DNA from: Chitinophagaceae bacterium
GTDB lineage: Bacteria; Bacteroidota; Bacteroidia; Chitinophagales; Chitinophagaceae
DNA length: 64,000 bases
Assembly (NCBI GenBank): GCA_016710745.1
Contig: JADJVB010000005.1
Coordinates: forward strand, 62,001-126,000
Reading direction: 5' to 3'
A program made the position numbers and the translations under genes. The notes beneath the pieces were generated by a model that saw only the letters and a list, made by a program, of their open reading frames with translations, was not told where the DNA came from and made no database searches. The number at the start of each line of letters is the position of its first letter. Position 1 is the first letter of the stretch. Of this stretch, positions 54,075 to 62,703 are shown one piece after another.

Positions 54075-55259
54075 TTAATACCCCGGATTGCCCGGATCGT
54101 TTATATTGTAAGTAATAGCGGTTGAAAAGTCTCTGTTATGTGTAATCGGAATTCCAAGTACAGTAACTGAAACAGCCAGGTTTATTCCTAAATTCATCGT
54201 TGCATTATAGACCCCAACGGTGGCATTGGCGTAATTCAAACTGGCATTAAGTGTAACACCAACGGCCATACCATTTGATGAGACACCTTGATTTTCAAGT
54301 GACTCCCAAACCCAGACCCCGTTTACCTTTTTATGAACTCCCTTTTCGTGTGAAACCAAATACCACCCCATAGTTTGTAAACATTTCCATGTGTAGAGTC
54401 TTACCCGTAATTCCGGCACTTTCTGTTGGGTAACTGAAGATAATTGAACGCTGGTTGCTGATGCTGAATTTAAAACATTCGCAATCGCTGCATCAGCCAC
54501 CTCTTCTGAAGATGGCCCGTTGTTTCCACCACCACCACCACCGGTGTGGCCGCCGGAACACATCTGGGTTGAACCTTCGTATTCAATTGCAACTATCACA
54601 TAATCAATGTAGGTGACCCACCAGTGGTCGATAATAAAACAGTTTTCTCCTTCATAGTTATTGGTTCCTCCATTTTCATCGTTTTTATTCAGTTTTAGCA
54701 ACAGCATATCTGATTTACCTTCTTCCAAAACCCCCTGTTTAAAATGACTCGAAGAAACAAGCTTATTATCAATATCGTATTTTATTATTGATCCCGTAAA
54801 ACCCGAAGGTATGCTGCTTAAATTAACCAAGTCTGGCGAAATAACAAGTTCTTCCGGCGTATTTATCTTCCTGTCTTTGGTCAGCACGTCTACATAGCTT
54901 GCATTTTTTACATTTCCGGATCCGTCTAAGGATGTTATCAGATATCGGTATTCAGCTTTCATTGAATTCCCAAATCCAACTTGAACCGGAATAACATATG
55001 TTTTTGACTTTGCAAAATATTTTGCTTTTCCCCACTCAATTATTTTACGTACTTCAACTGAATTGGCGCCTTCTGGTACTTTTTGGAAATTAACGAATCC
55101 GGGTTGGCTTTCCACCCAACTCCTGATTTTCCCTACTTCCGAATTTGGGGTTTCGGCAGTCATTAAGGTTGATTCATTTTTCTTACAACTAGTGCAACTT
55201 ATTAGTAATATCCCAATAAATGAAAGTGAAATGATTTGTTTTCTTAGCGTCTTTTTCAT
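54075..55259 (-). CDS. lipoprotein of unknown function with glycine-rich linker (394 residues)
   Basis: From the ATG at 55259 the product has a lipoprotein signal (KQIISLSFIGILLISCTSCKK), an N-terminal domain (about 30-240) with VRKIIEWGKAKYFAKSKTYVIPVQVGFGNSMKAEYRYLI, a Gly-rich linker (GGHTGGGGGGNNG), and a C-terminal beta-rich domain (AVGVTLNASLNYANATVGVYNATMNLGINLAVSV). The family is not recognised. Two-domain surface lipoproteins with a flexible linker may be adhesins, inhibitors or toxin carriers; none can be shown. An in-frame ATG at 55295 lies before the signal and was rejected. It is the first gene of an AT-rich pair. Confidence 0.8.
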   Translation of the reverse strand: MKKTLRKQIISLSFIGILLISCTSCKKNESTLMTAETPNSEVGKIRSWVESQPGFVNFQKVPEGANSVEVRKIIEWGKAKYFAKSKTYVIPVQVGFGNSMKAEYRYLITSLDGSGNVKNASYVDVLTKDRKINTPEELVISPDLVNLSSIPSGFTGSIIKYDIDNKLVSSSHFKQGVLEEGKSDMLLLKLNKNDENGGTNNYEGENCFIIDHWWVTYIDYVIVAIEYEGSTQMCSGGHTGGGGGGNNGPSSEEVADAAIANVLNSASATSVQLSSVTQQKVPELRVRLYTWKCLQTMGWYLVSHEKGVHKKVNGVWVWESLENQGVSSNGMAVGVTLNASLNYANATVGVYNATMNLGINLAVSVTVLGIPITHNRDFSTAITYNINDPGNPGY

Positions 55260-55390
55260 GATCGTTTGGTTTTGGATTAAAAATCTAATTGCCAAACAAA
55301 AATTTAAAAAAACGTTTGCTAATCAAAGAGGATTCCCTCAGAAAAATTTGTCTTTTTTCCCGAAATAAATATTGAAACTACTGTAATAAC

Positions 55391-56686
55391 CTAATGCGCA
55401 AAATCAACTTCAAAATTCCCTTTGATACGTTCGATGGAAGGATTGAAATATCCAAATTTTACTTGTGGAAATTCTTCATGAATGAGCTCCATCATTTGCT
55501 TAACGCCCATACACTCACCGGTATCGGTAACGCCGATCTTGCCGAGGTACCAATCAGGATCGATATTAAAATTGCGCCATTGAATCATGCATAGATCGGT
55601 TTCTCTTATGAGCTTTCGCAGGGCTTCATATTCTTCAATACTATCTGTCATGCCAGGGAAAACAAAATAGTTGATACTCGTCCAACCACCAAAACTCCGC
55701 ATGATCTTCAAACTTTCAAATAAATCTTCAAACTCGTAATTATTAGGCAGGTAATAAGATGTATAAATATTTTTCCGGGCCGAGTTAGTGCTTACTCTAA
55801 TACTGTTCAAACCCACTTCACACAATGCTTTTACCGCTTTTGGCATACTGCCGTTTGAATTAATGTTGATACTCCCCTTCTGTGTATGTTTTCTGATCTC
55901 AATAATCGATTCACGAATGGTTTCCCACATTAACAGCGGTTCACCCTCACAGCCCTGTCCGAAACTAATAATGGGAAACGGCGCCGTTTGTAAATGTGGA
56001 ACGGTAAACTCCACGATCTCTTCGGCTGTTGGTTTAAAAGTCAATCTGTCCTGCGTGCTGATGATGGTTTCCTCTTCGGGCTGAAATGAAATACAGCCGA
56101 TACAATTTGCATTGCAGGCCGGCGAAACCGGTACCGGGCATTCCCAGCGGCCGATGGCCAGGTTGCGTGCGGCCGGACAGGTGTAGGTCATGCAACAGTT
56201 TTCCATCAAATGTTTTACCAGGCGGTTATGTGGATAAGCTTCCAGCAATTTCTTTGTCCCGGTTTCAATCAATTCGTCAATATATCCTTCCGCCTCCTGG
56301 CGGATATCCTGTTCGATACGAACGGCGGGCACATAAATTTTTTCATCGATCCAGCCAGCTGCCGTATAACAAAATAAGGGTAGTGTAGGCGCATTCTTTT
56401 CCGTTTCATAAGCTGCCATATACAAACCTGTATGCGCCGGCGGAATAAAAGCAGCCACGGCCCAGCCCTTTTCGCAAATACGCATCTCCCCCGTTTCCAC
56501 ATCAATACCTATCCCTTTACGCCCGGGTAATTCATATAAATTTCCACCAACAGGCAATTCGATCCATTCGTCAACCGGTATTGATAATGCATCCCAGCCG
56601 CTGCGGCCGGTAACGTAAAGCGAAGTATCTTCAAAGATATTTCCTTCTCCGTCGGAATATAATATATAAGGACTTTTAGTTACCAT
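55391..56686 (-). CDS. radical SAM protein
   Basis: The 431-residue enzyme has the radical SAM cluster motif CxxxCxxC at Cys191, Cys195 and Cys198 (SPACNANCIGCISF) placed unusually far from the N-terminus, after about 190 residues that include a cysteine-rich patch (CCMTYTC, Cys164/165/170, and Cys183). The barrel follows (FPIISFGQGCEGEPLLMWETIRESIIEIRKHT, SININSNGSMPKAVKALCEVGLNSIRVSTNSA). The substrate is unknown. It is the last gene of an operon with an agmatinase-family protein and a membrane protein (24-base gap). Partial copies of its 3' end lie at 51998-52652 and 53183-53240. Confidence 0.9.
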   Translation of the reverse strand: MVTKSPYILYSDGEGNIFEDTSLYVTGRSGWDALSIPVDEWIELPVGGNLYELPGRKGIGIDVETGEMRICEKGWAVAAFIPPAHTGLYMAAYETEKNAPTLPLFCYTAAGWIDEKIYVPAVRIEQDIRQEAEGYIDELIETGTKKLLEAYPHNRLVKHLMENCCMTYTCPAARNLAIGRWECPVPVSPACNANCIGCISFQPEEETIISTQDRLTFKPTAEEIVEFTVPHLQTAPFPIISFGQGCEGEPLLMWETIRESIIEIRKHTQKGSININSNGSMPKAVKALCEVGLNSIRVSTNSARKNIYTSYYLPNNYEFEDLFESLKIMRSFGGWTSINYFVFPGMTDSIEEYEALRKLIRETDLCMIQWRNFNIDPDWYLGKIGVTDTGECMGVKQMMELIHEEFPQVKFGYFNPSIERIKGNFEVDFAH

Positions 56687-56710
56687 GAATATTTTAAAAA
56701 TTATTAAAGA

Positions 56711-57268
56711 TCAGGCCTGCCTATTCATCTGATCCACACAAAACAAGTTAAAACTTCCTTCATCTACCACCACACCCTGTTCGGAAATTTCGACCTGGAT
56801 TATTTTATTTGATTTAAAATCGATCGTTAACAGATCATCCTTTAAAACAACATTGGCCATTTCGGTCCAGGGAAAAACAACCGTTTTAAAAACCCGGGTT
56901 AGGTGTATCCCTTCGGCTGAAAAATGCACAGCGGTTTTTTTGGCCTGCACCAGGGCAATAAAAATATATACAACCAAAAAAATAATACCTGCCGTGACAT
57001 TCACATATTTAAACCAAAAACTGACATACAAAAACGCCATGATCAGGTTAAAGGTTTCAAACGCTTTACGTTGATACCTGAAAAAAGTATATACCGTATA
57101 AATCACCGCATAAAACCCAAGTAAAATAAATAATCCAACCCGAACCAGATTTTCGGTTGTGTTCAAGGCAAAAATACCCGCCGCCACAATATGCAGAAAA
57201 AATAAAAACCAGTTCAGCTGCCTGAACGACTTTTCATTATTATCTTTCAATGTGAAGCTGTATTTCAT
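56711..57268 (-). CDS. small membrane protein with PH-like (YcxB-type) C-terminal domain
   Basis: The 185-residue protein has four hydrophobic helices in the first 110 residues (LNWFLFFLHIVAAGIFAL, LVRVGLFILLGFYAVIYTVY, FNLIMAFLYVSFWFKYV, TAGIIFLVVYIFIALVQA) and a strand-rich tail (HFSAEGIHLTRVFKTVVFPWTEMANVVLKDD) that resembles the membrane-associated PH-like domain of YcxB proteins. The start overlaps the end of the agmatinase-family gene by 4 bases, so translation is coupled. The function is unknown. Confidence 0.78.
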   Translation of the reverse strand: MKYSFTLKDNNEKSFRQLNWFLFFLHIVAAGIFALNTTENLVRVGLFILLGFYAVIYTVYTFFRYQRKAFETFNLIMAFLYVSFWFKYVNVTAGIIFLVVYIFIALVQAKKTAVHFSAEGIHLTRVFKTVVFPWTEMANVVLKDDLLTIDFKSNKIIQVEISEQGVVVDEGSFNLFCVDQMNRQA

Positions 57269-58314
57269 AGTACGGGGTTTGAAGCCACCAGTAAATTACA
57301 CAGCTTGAATAAACACCGGGCGCCAACATTTTCGTCCCACTCGTCGTGGCTAACGCCAACTTCGTTTAAGTCGAATCCGACAAACTTGCGTCCGCTTTGG
57401 ATCAATCGTTTAAAGATATAAAACACCTGCTCCGTTTCAAATCCGCCCTGAACGGGTGTTCCGGTGTGCGGACAGAGTTTTGGATCCAATCCGTCGATAT
57501 CAAAACTGATATACACGTTGTGGGGCAGGTAGCTTACGATATCATCAACGATCGTTTTCCAGGTTTGGCCTTCGTACTGCCGCTCTTTGATATCCTTGTC
57601 GAAAAAAGTTACTACCCGGTCTTTATTTTCATTGAGGTAATCAACTTCTTCCTGGCAATAATCCCTGATACCAACCTGTACCAATTTTTTCAGTTGCGGA
57701 ATTTGTTCCAACGCGTTGTACATGATCGATGCGTGGGAATAGGTAAACCCTTCATAACCTTTACGCAGATCGCAATGGGCATCAATTTGCAAAATTCCGA
57801 ATTCACCATGCTTTTCGGCGATGGCTTTAAAAAAGCCCAGGGGTGTGCTATGGTCGCCGCCCAGCAAAGCAACCAGTTTGCCGGCATCCAGTAATTCCTT
57901 ACTGCGTTCAAAAACCCAGTTGTTTAAAAAATCGCCACCCTCATTGATCTCCTTAAGCGATTTACACATAAATTTATTGTCTTCAACAATTTCGCCCTGC
58001 GATATATAATTGATATAGAGTTCCGCTTCCTTACGCAGGTAATCACTTTTTACCAAAACCTTTTTATCATAAGGTCGCATGTAAAACCCCTGCTTCCAGG
58101 CATCTGCAACATCGGGGTCGTACAGGTCAACCTGGATGCTGGAGTTAAAAATATGCTCGGGGGCCCTGGCTGTACCGGCATTATAACTCACGGTTACTTC
58201 CCATGGAATGGGTAAAATGATAAGCCTGGCTTCTTCTTCGGTAAAGGGTAAACCAAAAATATTGTTGTTGGGGTTACCAACTGAGTTAGGATCAAAATTT
58301 GAAAGATCGGTCAT
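57265..58314 (-). CDS. agmatinase / ureohydrolase family protein
   Basis: The 349-residue enzyme has the manganese-binding motifs of the arginase-agmatinase family: GGDHSTPLG, DAHCDLRKGY and SFDIDGLDPKLCP. The family cleaves agmatine, arginine, formimidoylglutamate or related guanidines to release urea or formamide. Because the window also carries arginine decarboxylase (speA), agmatine to putrescine is the simplest reading, but formimidoylglutamase cannot be excluded. It leads a three-gene operon with a membrane protein and a radical SAM protein; a -7 element is at 58366-58373. Confidence 0.9.
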   Translation of the reverse strand: MTDLSNFDPNSVGNPNNNIFGLPFTEEEARLIILPIPWEVTVSYNAGTARAPEHIFNSSIQVDLYDPDVADAWKQGFYMRPYDKKVLVKSDYLRKEAELYINYISQGEIVEDNKFMCKSLKEINEGGDFLNNWVFERSKELLDAGKLVALLGGDHSTPLGFFKAIAEKHGEFGILQIDAHCDLRKGYEGFTYSHASIMYNALEQIPQLKKLVQVGIRDYCQEEVDYLNENKDRVVTFFDKDIKERQYEGQTWKTIVDDIVSYLPHNVYISFDIDGLDPKLCPHTGTPVQGGFETEQVFYIFKRLIQSGRKFVGFDLNEVGVSHDEWDENVGARCLFKLCNLLVASNPVL

Positions 58315-58365
58315 CTGCTTATTAGATTAAACTTAAACGGCAATTTTGCCGGCGAAAAAACGCAG

Positions 58366-58373
58366 CAAAGATA
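58366..58373 (-). promoter_or_regulatory. -7 promoter element for the agmatinase-family operon
   Basis: On the minus strand this reads TATCTTTG (TAnnTTTG), 51 bases before the ATG. Confidence 0.48.
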
Positions 58374-58491
58374 AGCGACTGTGCAGGAATGAAGTTAAGT
58401 TGACGACAATATTTCCCAAATAAGGAATTTAAACGCTGTAAAAAGGCATCAAATGAACTATATCGTTAAAACGGGCTAAAATTATATATTA

Positions 58492-58525
58492 TTTGAAAAG
58501 AAAAACTTCAATTGATTTACCTTTG
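58492..58525 (+). promoter_or_regulatory. promoter of ccmEF
   Basis: A -33 TTTG at 58492-58495 and a -7 TACCTTTG at 58518-58525 are 22 bases apart, fitting the Bacteroidota consensus. The ATG of ccmE is 16 bases past the -7 element. Confidence 0.68.
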
Positions 58526-58541
58526 CCCTGAAATTTTAAAA

Positions 58542-58964
58542 ATGAAAAAAACACATATCTTTTTGTTGGTTGGCATCGCTGCGTTGATCGTTACCCTGAT
58601 CGTTTTTTCAGCAGGCGATTTTTCTACTTATGAATCAATTGCCTCGGCCAAAAACAAACAGGGAACTTTTGTTCACCTGATCGCCAAATTGGATAAATCG
58701 GAGCCCATCGAATACGATGCCATCAACAATCCCAATTACCTCAGTTTTTATGCAGTTGACAGCCTGGGCGGAAAAACAAAAGTTGTTTTTCATAACAGCA
58801 AACCCACCGACCTGGAAAAAAGTGAGCGAATCGTTATGAAAGGGACCATGAAGGCCGATCATTTTGAGTGTAAAGATATACTGCTGAAATGCCCCAGTAA
58901 GTACAAAGATGATAAGAAGCAATTAGAAAAAACGATCGCTGATCAACCCGATTCTGCTTACTAA
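58542..58964 (+). CDS. ccmE: cytochrome c maturation protein CcmE, CxxxY type
   Basis: The 140-residue haem chaperone has an N-terminal membrane anchor (IFLLVGIAALIVTLIVFSAGDF) and a periplasmic OB-fold domain (FVHLIAKLDKSEPIEYD, VVFHNSKPTDLEKSERIVMKGTM, FECKDILLKCPSKYKDD). The classical haem-binding HxxxY is replaced by Cys117-x3-Tyr121 (CPSKY), the variant known from archaea and some sulfate reducers. The ATG at 58542 is used because an earlier in-frame TTG (58512) lies before the -7 element. It is followed after 12 bases by ccmF. Confidence 0.92.
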   Translation: MKKTHIFLLVGIAALIVTLIVFSAGDFSTYESIASAKNKQGTFVHLIAKLDKSEPIEYDAINNPNYLSFYAVDSLGGKTKVVFHNSKPTDLEKSERIVMKGTMKADHFECKDILLKCPSKYKDDKKQLEKTIADQPDSAY

Positions 58965-58976
58965 TACATACCACAA

Positions 58977-61505
58977 ATGCAGTTTGAAAACGAACATCTA
59001 CTACCCGGACAAATTGGGCATTTTTTTGTATTGCTGGCATTCGTTGCTTCAATCGTTGCCACCATTTCGTATTTTACAGCTGCCAAAAAAACGGATTTAA
59101 TTGAAAAAAGATCCTGGCTCAACTTTGCCCGATTGGCTTTTATTACCCAACTGATTTCGGCCGCCATCATTTTTGTGACGATATTTTACATCTGCGCCAA
59201 TCATTATTTCGAATATATGTATGCCTACAAGCATGCGTCTAAAGAGCTGGAACCAAAATATTTACTGGCCTGTATTTGGGAAGGCCAGGAAGGAAGTTTT
59301 CTATTGTGGACCATCTGGCACGGCATTCTTGGCGTGATCATCATGATTAAATCCAAAAACCCGGTATCCTCCGGCTGGGAAGCTCCGGTAATGTCGGTGA
59401 TCAGTTTGGCCCAGTGTTTTTTACTCATGATGTTATTGGGTTTATATGTTGGTGAAGTGCGGCTGGGAAGCAGTCCGTTTACCCTTACCCGTAACGAAAT
59501 TGCAGGACCCATTTTCAGCAGGCCCGATTACCTCACTTTTATAAAAGATGGCGTTGGCCTCAATGTGTTGCTGCGCAATTACTGGATGGTTATACATCCA
59601 CCGATTCTATTTTTAGGTTTCGCATCAACCATTATTCCCTTCGCCTTTGCCTATGCCGGCATTCAAACCAAGCGCTTTGGCGAATGGGTAACACCCGCCC
59701 TGCCCTGGGCCCTGCTCAGTGCCTGTGTGCTGGGTGTGGGCATTATGATGGGTGGCAAATGGGCCTATGAATCATTATCCTTTGGTGGCTATTGGGCCTG
59801 GGATCCGGTTGAAAATGCATCGCTGGTTCCCTGGCTGATCCTTGTTGCCGGGCTGCATACCATGGTTATTTTTAAAGCTACCGGGCATTCACTGAAAGCC
59901 AGTTACCTTTTTGCTTTCCTTTCCTTTATTTTTATCCTGTACTCTACTTTTTTAACCCGTACTGGTATTTTGGGCGATACCTCGGTACATGCTTTTACCG
60001 ATGCCGGCACGGCCATCAATGTAATGATATTAATTTTTGTTGCAGCCTTTACCCTGCCGTCGCTGGGCTTGCTTATTGCCAACCTGAAAAAGATACCGGT
60101 AATACAAAAAGAAGAAAGCACCAATTCACGTGAATTTTGGATGTTCATCGGTTCGCTGGTTTTCTTTTTAACCGCCATCTTCATCATTGCCAAAACATCA
60201 GTGCCCGTTTACAATAAAATTTTTGGTACCCAAATTGCACAACCCGAAGACGTAGAATTATCATACAACAAAGTAGTGATCATGGTTGCCATCATTATTG
60301 GCCTGTTGAGTGCGGTAACCCAATATCTTAAATACAAAAAAACAGCAACCGGTACTTTTTTCAAAAAGATCGCCCTGCCAACTTTTATTGCCGCCGCTAT
60401 TTCCATTTCCCTGGCCATTTTTTATCCGTTGACCTATTACAAAGCCGGCGCCGGTTATTTGGGAGCTGCCTATATCGCGTTATTTGCTGCCATCTTTTCG
60501 GTGATCGCCAACAGTATGTATATCTGGACCGGACTGAATGGAAAATTGAAATCGGCGGGCGCTTCCATTGCTCATATCGGTTTCGCCCTGATGCTGGTGG
60601 GCATCTTAATTTCATCCAGCAATAAGGAAGTGATCAGCAGCAGCCGGACAAATGGTATCAATATCAATATTTCGGGTAAAGATCCTTTGACCAAACAAAC
60701 AGATAATCCGTTGGAAAACCTTACCCTGATCAGGCAGGTACCTGCCGGCATGGGGCCTTACCAGGTAACCTACCTTAAAGATTCGTTTGGAAATGAAAAA
60801 GGCAGGCGGTTTTATGAACTGTTGTTTCAACGAAAAGATGCGGTTACCAATAAACTAACCGAACAATTTACCCTGAAGCCTGATGTGTATATCATGAAGG
60901 ATAACAACATGAGCAGCAACCCCGATACAAAATCGTATTTGAACAAGGACGTGTTCACCTTTATTTCTTATGCCGTAAGTGAAAAAGAAGAAGATACAGC
61001 CCGGTTTAACATTCAAGAAATGGCCGAAGGTGATACCGCGTTTTACAGCAATGGCATCATCATTTTGAACCGGGTAGTTAAAAATCCGGACAATGAGAAG
61101 TATCATTTTAAACCTACGGATGCGGCGCTGATGGCCGATATAACCCTCATCGGTAAAGACAGCATGCATTATAAAGCATCGCCGGTTATCCATATTGATG
61201 CTTTTGGTGTTAACCAGATTGACGATACCGTATATGCGCAAAACCTGTATTTGAAATTTGCCGGCGTAACCGACGGGCAAAAGATAAAACTGGGCATAAA
61301 GGAATCGGATAAGTTGATATCCTACGTTACCCTGAAGGCCTATGTTTTCCCTTATATCAATTTGGTTTGGCTGGGTTTGATCATCATGGCGCTCGGTATC
61401 GTGATGAGCGCAGTGAAAAGAGCTAAGCTATCTACTTTTTATGCCGCGCTGGCTTTAATTTTTGCCGGAGTCGGGCTCTTCTATATGTTTCTTTTAGCAA
61501 ATTAG
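58977..61505 (+). CDS. ccmF: cytochrome c haem lyase CcmF / CcsA-type assembly protein
   Basis: The 842-residue inner-membrane protein has many transmembrane helices, the tryptophan-rich periplasmic WWD region (SFGGYWAWDPVENASLVPWL) that presents haem, and conserved histidines (WHGILG, HTMVIFKATGHSLKASY). CcmF, with apocytochrome-binding partners, attaches haem to CxxCH motifs. A large soluble periplasmic region (about 550-790) follows the helices, and two helices close the protein. ccmE is 12 bases upstream; ccmA, B, C and H are not in the window. Its last 74 bases overlap a gene on the other strand. Confidence 0.95.
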   Translation: MQFENEHLLPGQIGHFFVLLAFVASIVATISYFTAAKKTDLIEKRSWLNFARLAFITQLISAAIIFVTIFYICANHYFEYMYAYKHASKELEPKYLLACIWEGQEGSFLLWTIWHGILGVIIMIKSKNPVSSGWEAPVMSVISLAQCFLLMMLLGLYVGEVRLGSSPFTLTRNEIAGPIFSRPDYLTFIKDGVGLNVLLRNYWMVIHPPILFLGFASTIIPFAFAYAGIQTKRFGEWVTPALPWALLSACVLGVGIMMGGKWAYESLSFGGYWAWDPVENASLVPWLILVAGLHTMVIFKATGHSLKASYLFAFLSFIFILYSTFLTRTGILGDTSVHAFTDAGTAINVMILIFVAAFTLPSLGLLIANLKKIPVIQKEESTNSREFWMFIGSLVFFLTAIFIIAKTSVPVYNKIFGTQIAQPEDVELSYNKVVIMVAIIIGLLSAVTQYLKYKKTATGTFFKKIALPTFIAAAISISLAIFYPLTYYKAGAGYLGAAYIALFAAIFSVIANSMYIWTGLNGKLKSAGASIAHIGFALMLVGILISSSNKEVISSSRTNGININISGKDPLTKQTDNPLENLTLIRQVPAGMGPYQVTYLKDSFGNEKGRRFYELLFQRKDAVTNKLTEQFTLKPDVYIMKDNNMSSNPDTKSYLNKDVFTFISYAVSEKEEDTARFNIQEMAEGDTAFYSNGIIILNRVVKNPDNEKYHFKPTDAALMADITLIGKDSMHYKASPVIHIDAFGVNQIDDTVYAQNLYLKFAGVTDGQKIKLGIKESDKLISYVTLKAYVFPYINLVWLGLIIMALGIVMSAVKRAKLSTFYAALALIFAGVGLFYMFLLAN

Positions 61506-61827
61506 AATCACAGTCGGCCTGCAATTGCCTGATGACCTGCTCCACTTTTTTGTCCTGATCGTGGTAAACCTGATCGTTGTCGAAAAAATGAGCCAACAAC
61601 GCAGAATCCTTTAGCCATGAATCCACCATTTGTGGTACCTGGTAAACCAGCATGGTATCGCAGTTGGATCGGATGGCCATATAGGCCGAGTCTATCCTGG
61701 CTTCCGAAAGAGAGTCCTTAATATGCTGAGTTTCCAGTGTGGTCATATGCGTATCTCCCTCCCCACATCCATAAACGAGCAACATTAAACAATAAAACAA
61801 AAACTTTATAGTTCTGTTAAGCATCAA
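61432..61827 (-). CDS. small lipoprotein overlapping the 3' end of ccmF
   Basis: The 131-residue product has a lipoprotein signal (MLNRTIKFLFYCLMLLVYGC, lipobox LVYGC) and a helical mature part (IKDSLSEARIDSAYMAI, VPQMVDSWLKDSALLAHFF, VEQVIRQLQADCD) with two further cysteines. The family is not recognised. The last 24 residues, ending in a basic tail (RARLRQKLKPARHKK), are encoded antisense to the end of ccmF. The signal argues that it is real. It is divergent from the DUF4294 gene. Confidence 0.72.
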   Translation of the reverse strand: MMLNRTIKFLFYCLMLLVYGCGEGDTHMTTLETQHIKDSLSEARIDSAYMAIRSNCDTMLVYQVPQMVDSWLKDSALLAHFFDNDQVYHDQDKKVEQVIRQLQADCDSNLLKETYRRARLRQKLKPARHKK

Positions 61828-61865
61828 AATGATCTTAATATTGGTCTAAATTGTAAATTTACATC

Positions 61866-62513
61866 ATGCTTTCGCGAATTCGGCCCATATTAAATAAAAG
61901 ACACGCGATCCTGTTAGGTATTTTGATTGCCTGTACCGGTGGCCGTGTATTTGCCCAAACCGGTACACTTGATACGCTAACCACGTATGCTATTGTGTAC
62001 GAAGGCGATACTATTGAGGCAAAAACTTTGGCTGATTATGAAATGTTAGCCAGGTATGCCGACGGAAAACAAAGCAACCGGGCAAAATGGGCCAGGTTGC
62101 GCAGGGCCATCATTATCACCTATCCGTATGCACAACGATCGGGCGTAATTTTAAATGAAATGAATGCCCGATTAGCAGGTATGTCCGACAAATCTGAAAG
62201 AAGAAAATACATCAAGTCGAGAGAAAAAGAATTAAAAAAAGACTTTACCGATCCGCTGAGTAATTTATCAACCTACCAGGGCCGGGTTTTGATGAAATTG
62301 ATCAACCGGGAAACAGGGAATAATTGCTACGAGATCATCAAAGAATATAAGGGTGGATTAACCGCACGTTTCTATCAAACGGTTGCTTTCTTTTTTAACA
62401 ATAATCTCAAACAAAATTATGATGCGGCCGGGGAAGACCGCGATATAGAGATCATATTAAAAGAGGTATGTCAAACTTATGGGTTCTATTATTCATATAA
62501 CCGCCGGATGTAG
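61866..62513 (+). CDS. DUF4294 domain protein, secreted
   Basis: The 215-residue protein has a signal peptide (HAILLGILIACTGGRVFAQ) and a DUF4294-like body (about 35-200): IVYEGDTIEAKTLADYEML, WARLRRAIIITYPYAQRSGVILNEM, GRVLMKLINRETGNNCYEIIKEYKGGLTARFYQ. The domain is widespread in Bacteroidota and its function is unknown. The body is basic and helical. It is divergent from the small lipoprotein gene, with a 38-base gap that must hold both promoters. Confidence 0.85.
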   Translation: MLSRIRPILNKRHAILLGILIACTGGRVFAQTGTLDTLTTYAIVYEGDTIEAKTLADYEMLARYADGKQSNRAKWARLRRAIIITYPYAQRSGVILNEMNARLAGMSDKSERRKYIKSREKELKKDFTDPLSNLSTYQGRVLMKLINRETGNNCYEIIKEYKGGLTARFYQTVAFFFNNNLKQNYDAAGEDRDIEIILKEVCQTYGFYYSYNRRM

Positions 62514-62703
62514 GCCATTGAGACCCGCTGCTTCGGTAGATAATCGCAGCCGGTAATATATTTCCCTTCTTTTTAGGTTGAAATTAATCACTACTTATGC
62601 TCAGGCTGTTAATAAGTATACAATAATGGGCTCTGCCATATAAATCCTGCAATCTTATTGGATAAAATGAGCTAAATTGCAGATGAAATTTTCATATTAT
62701 AGA

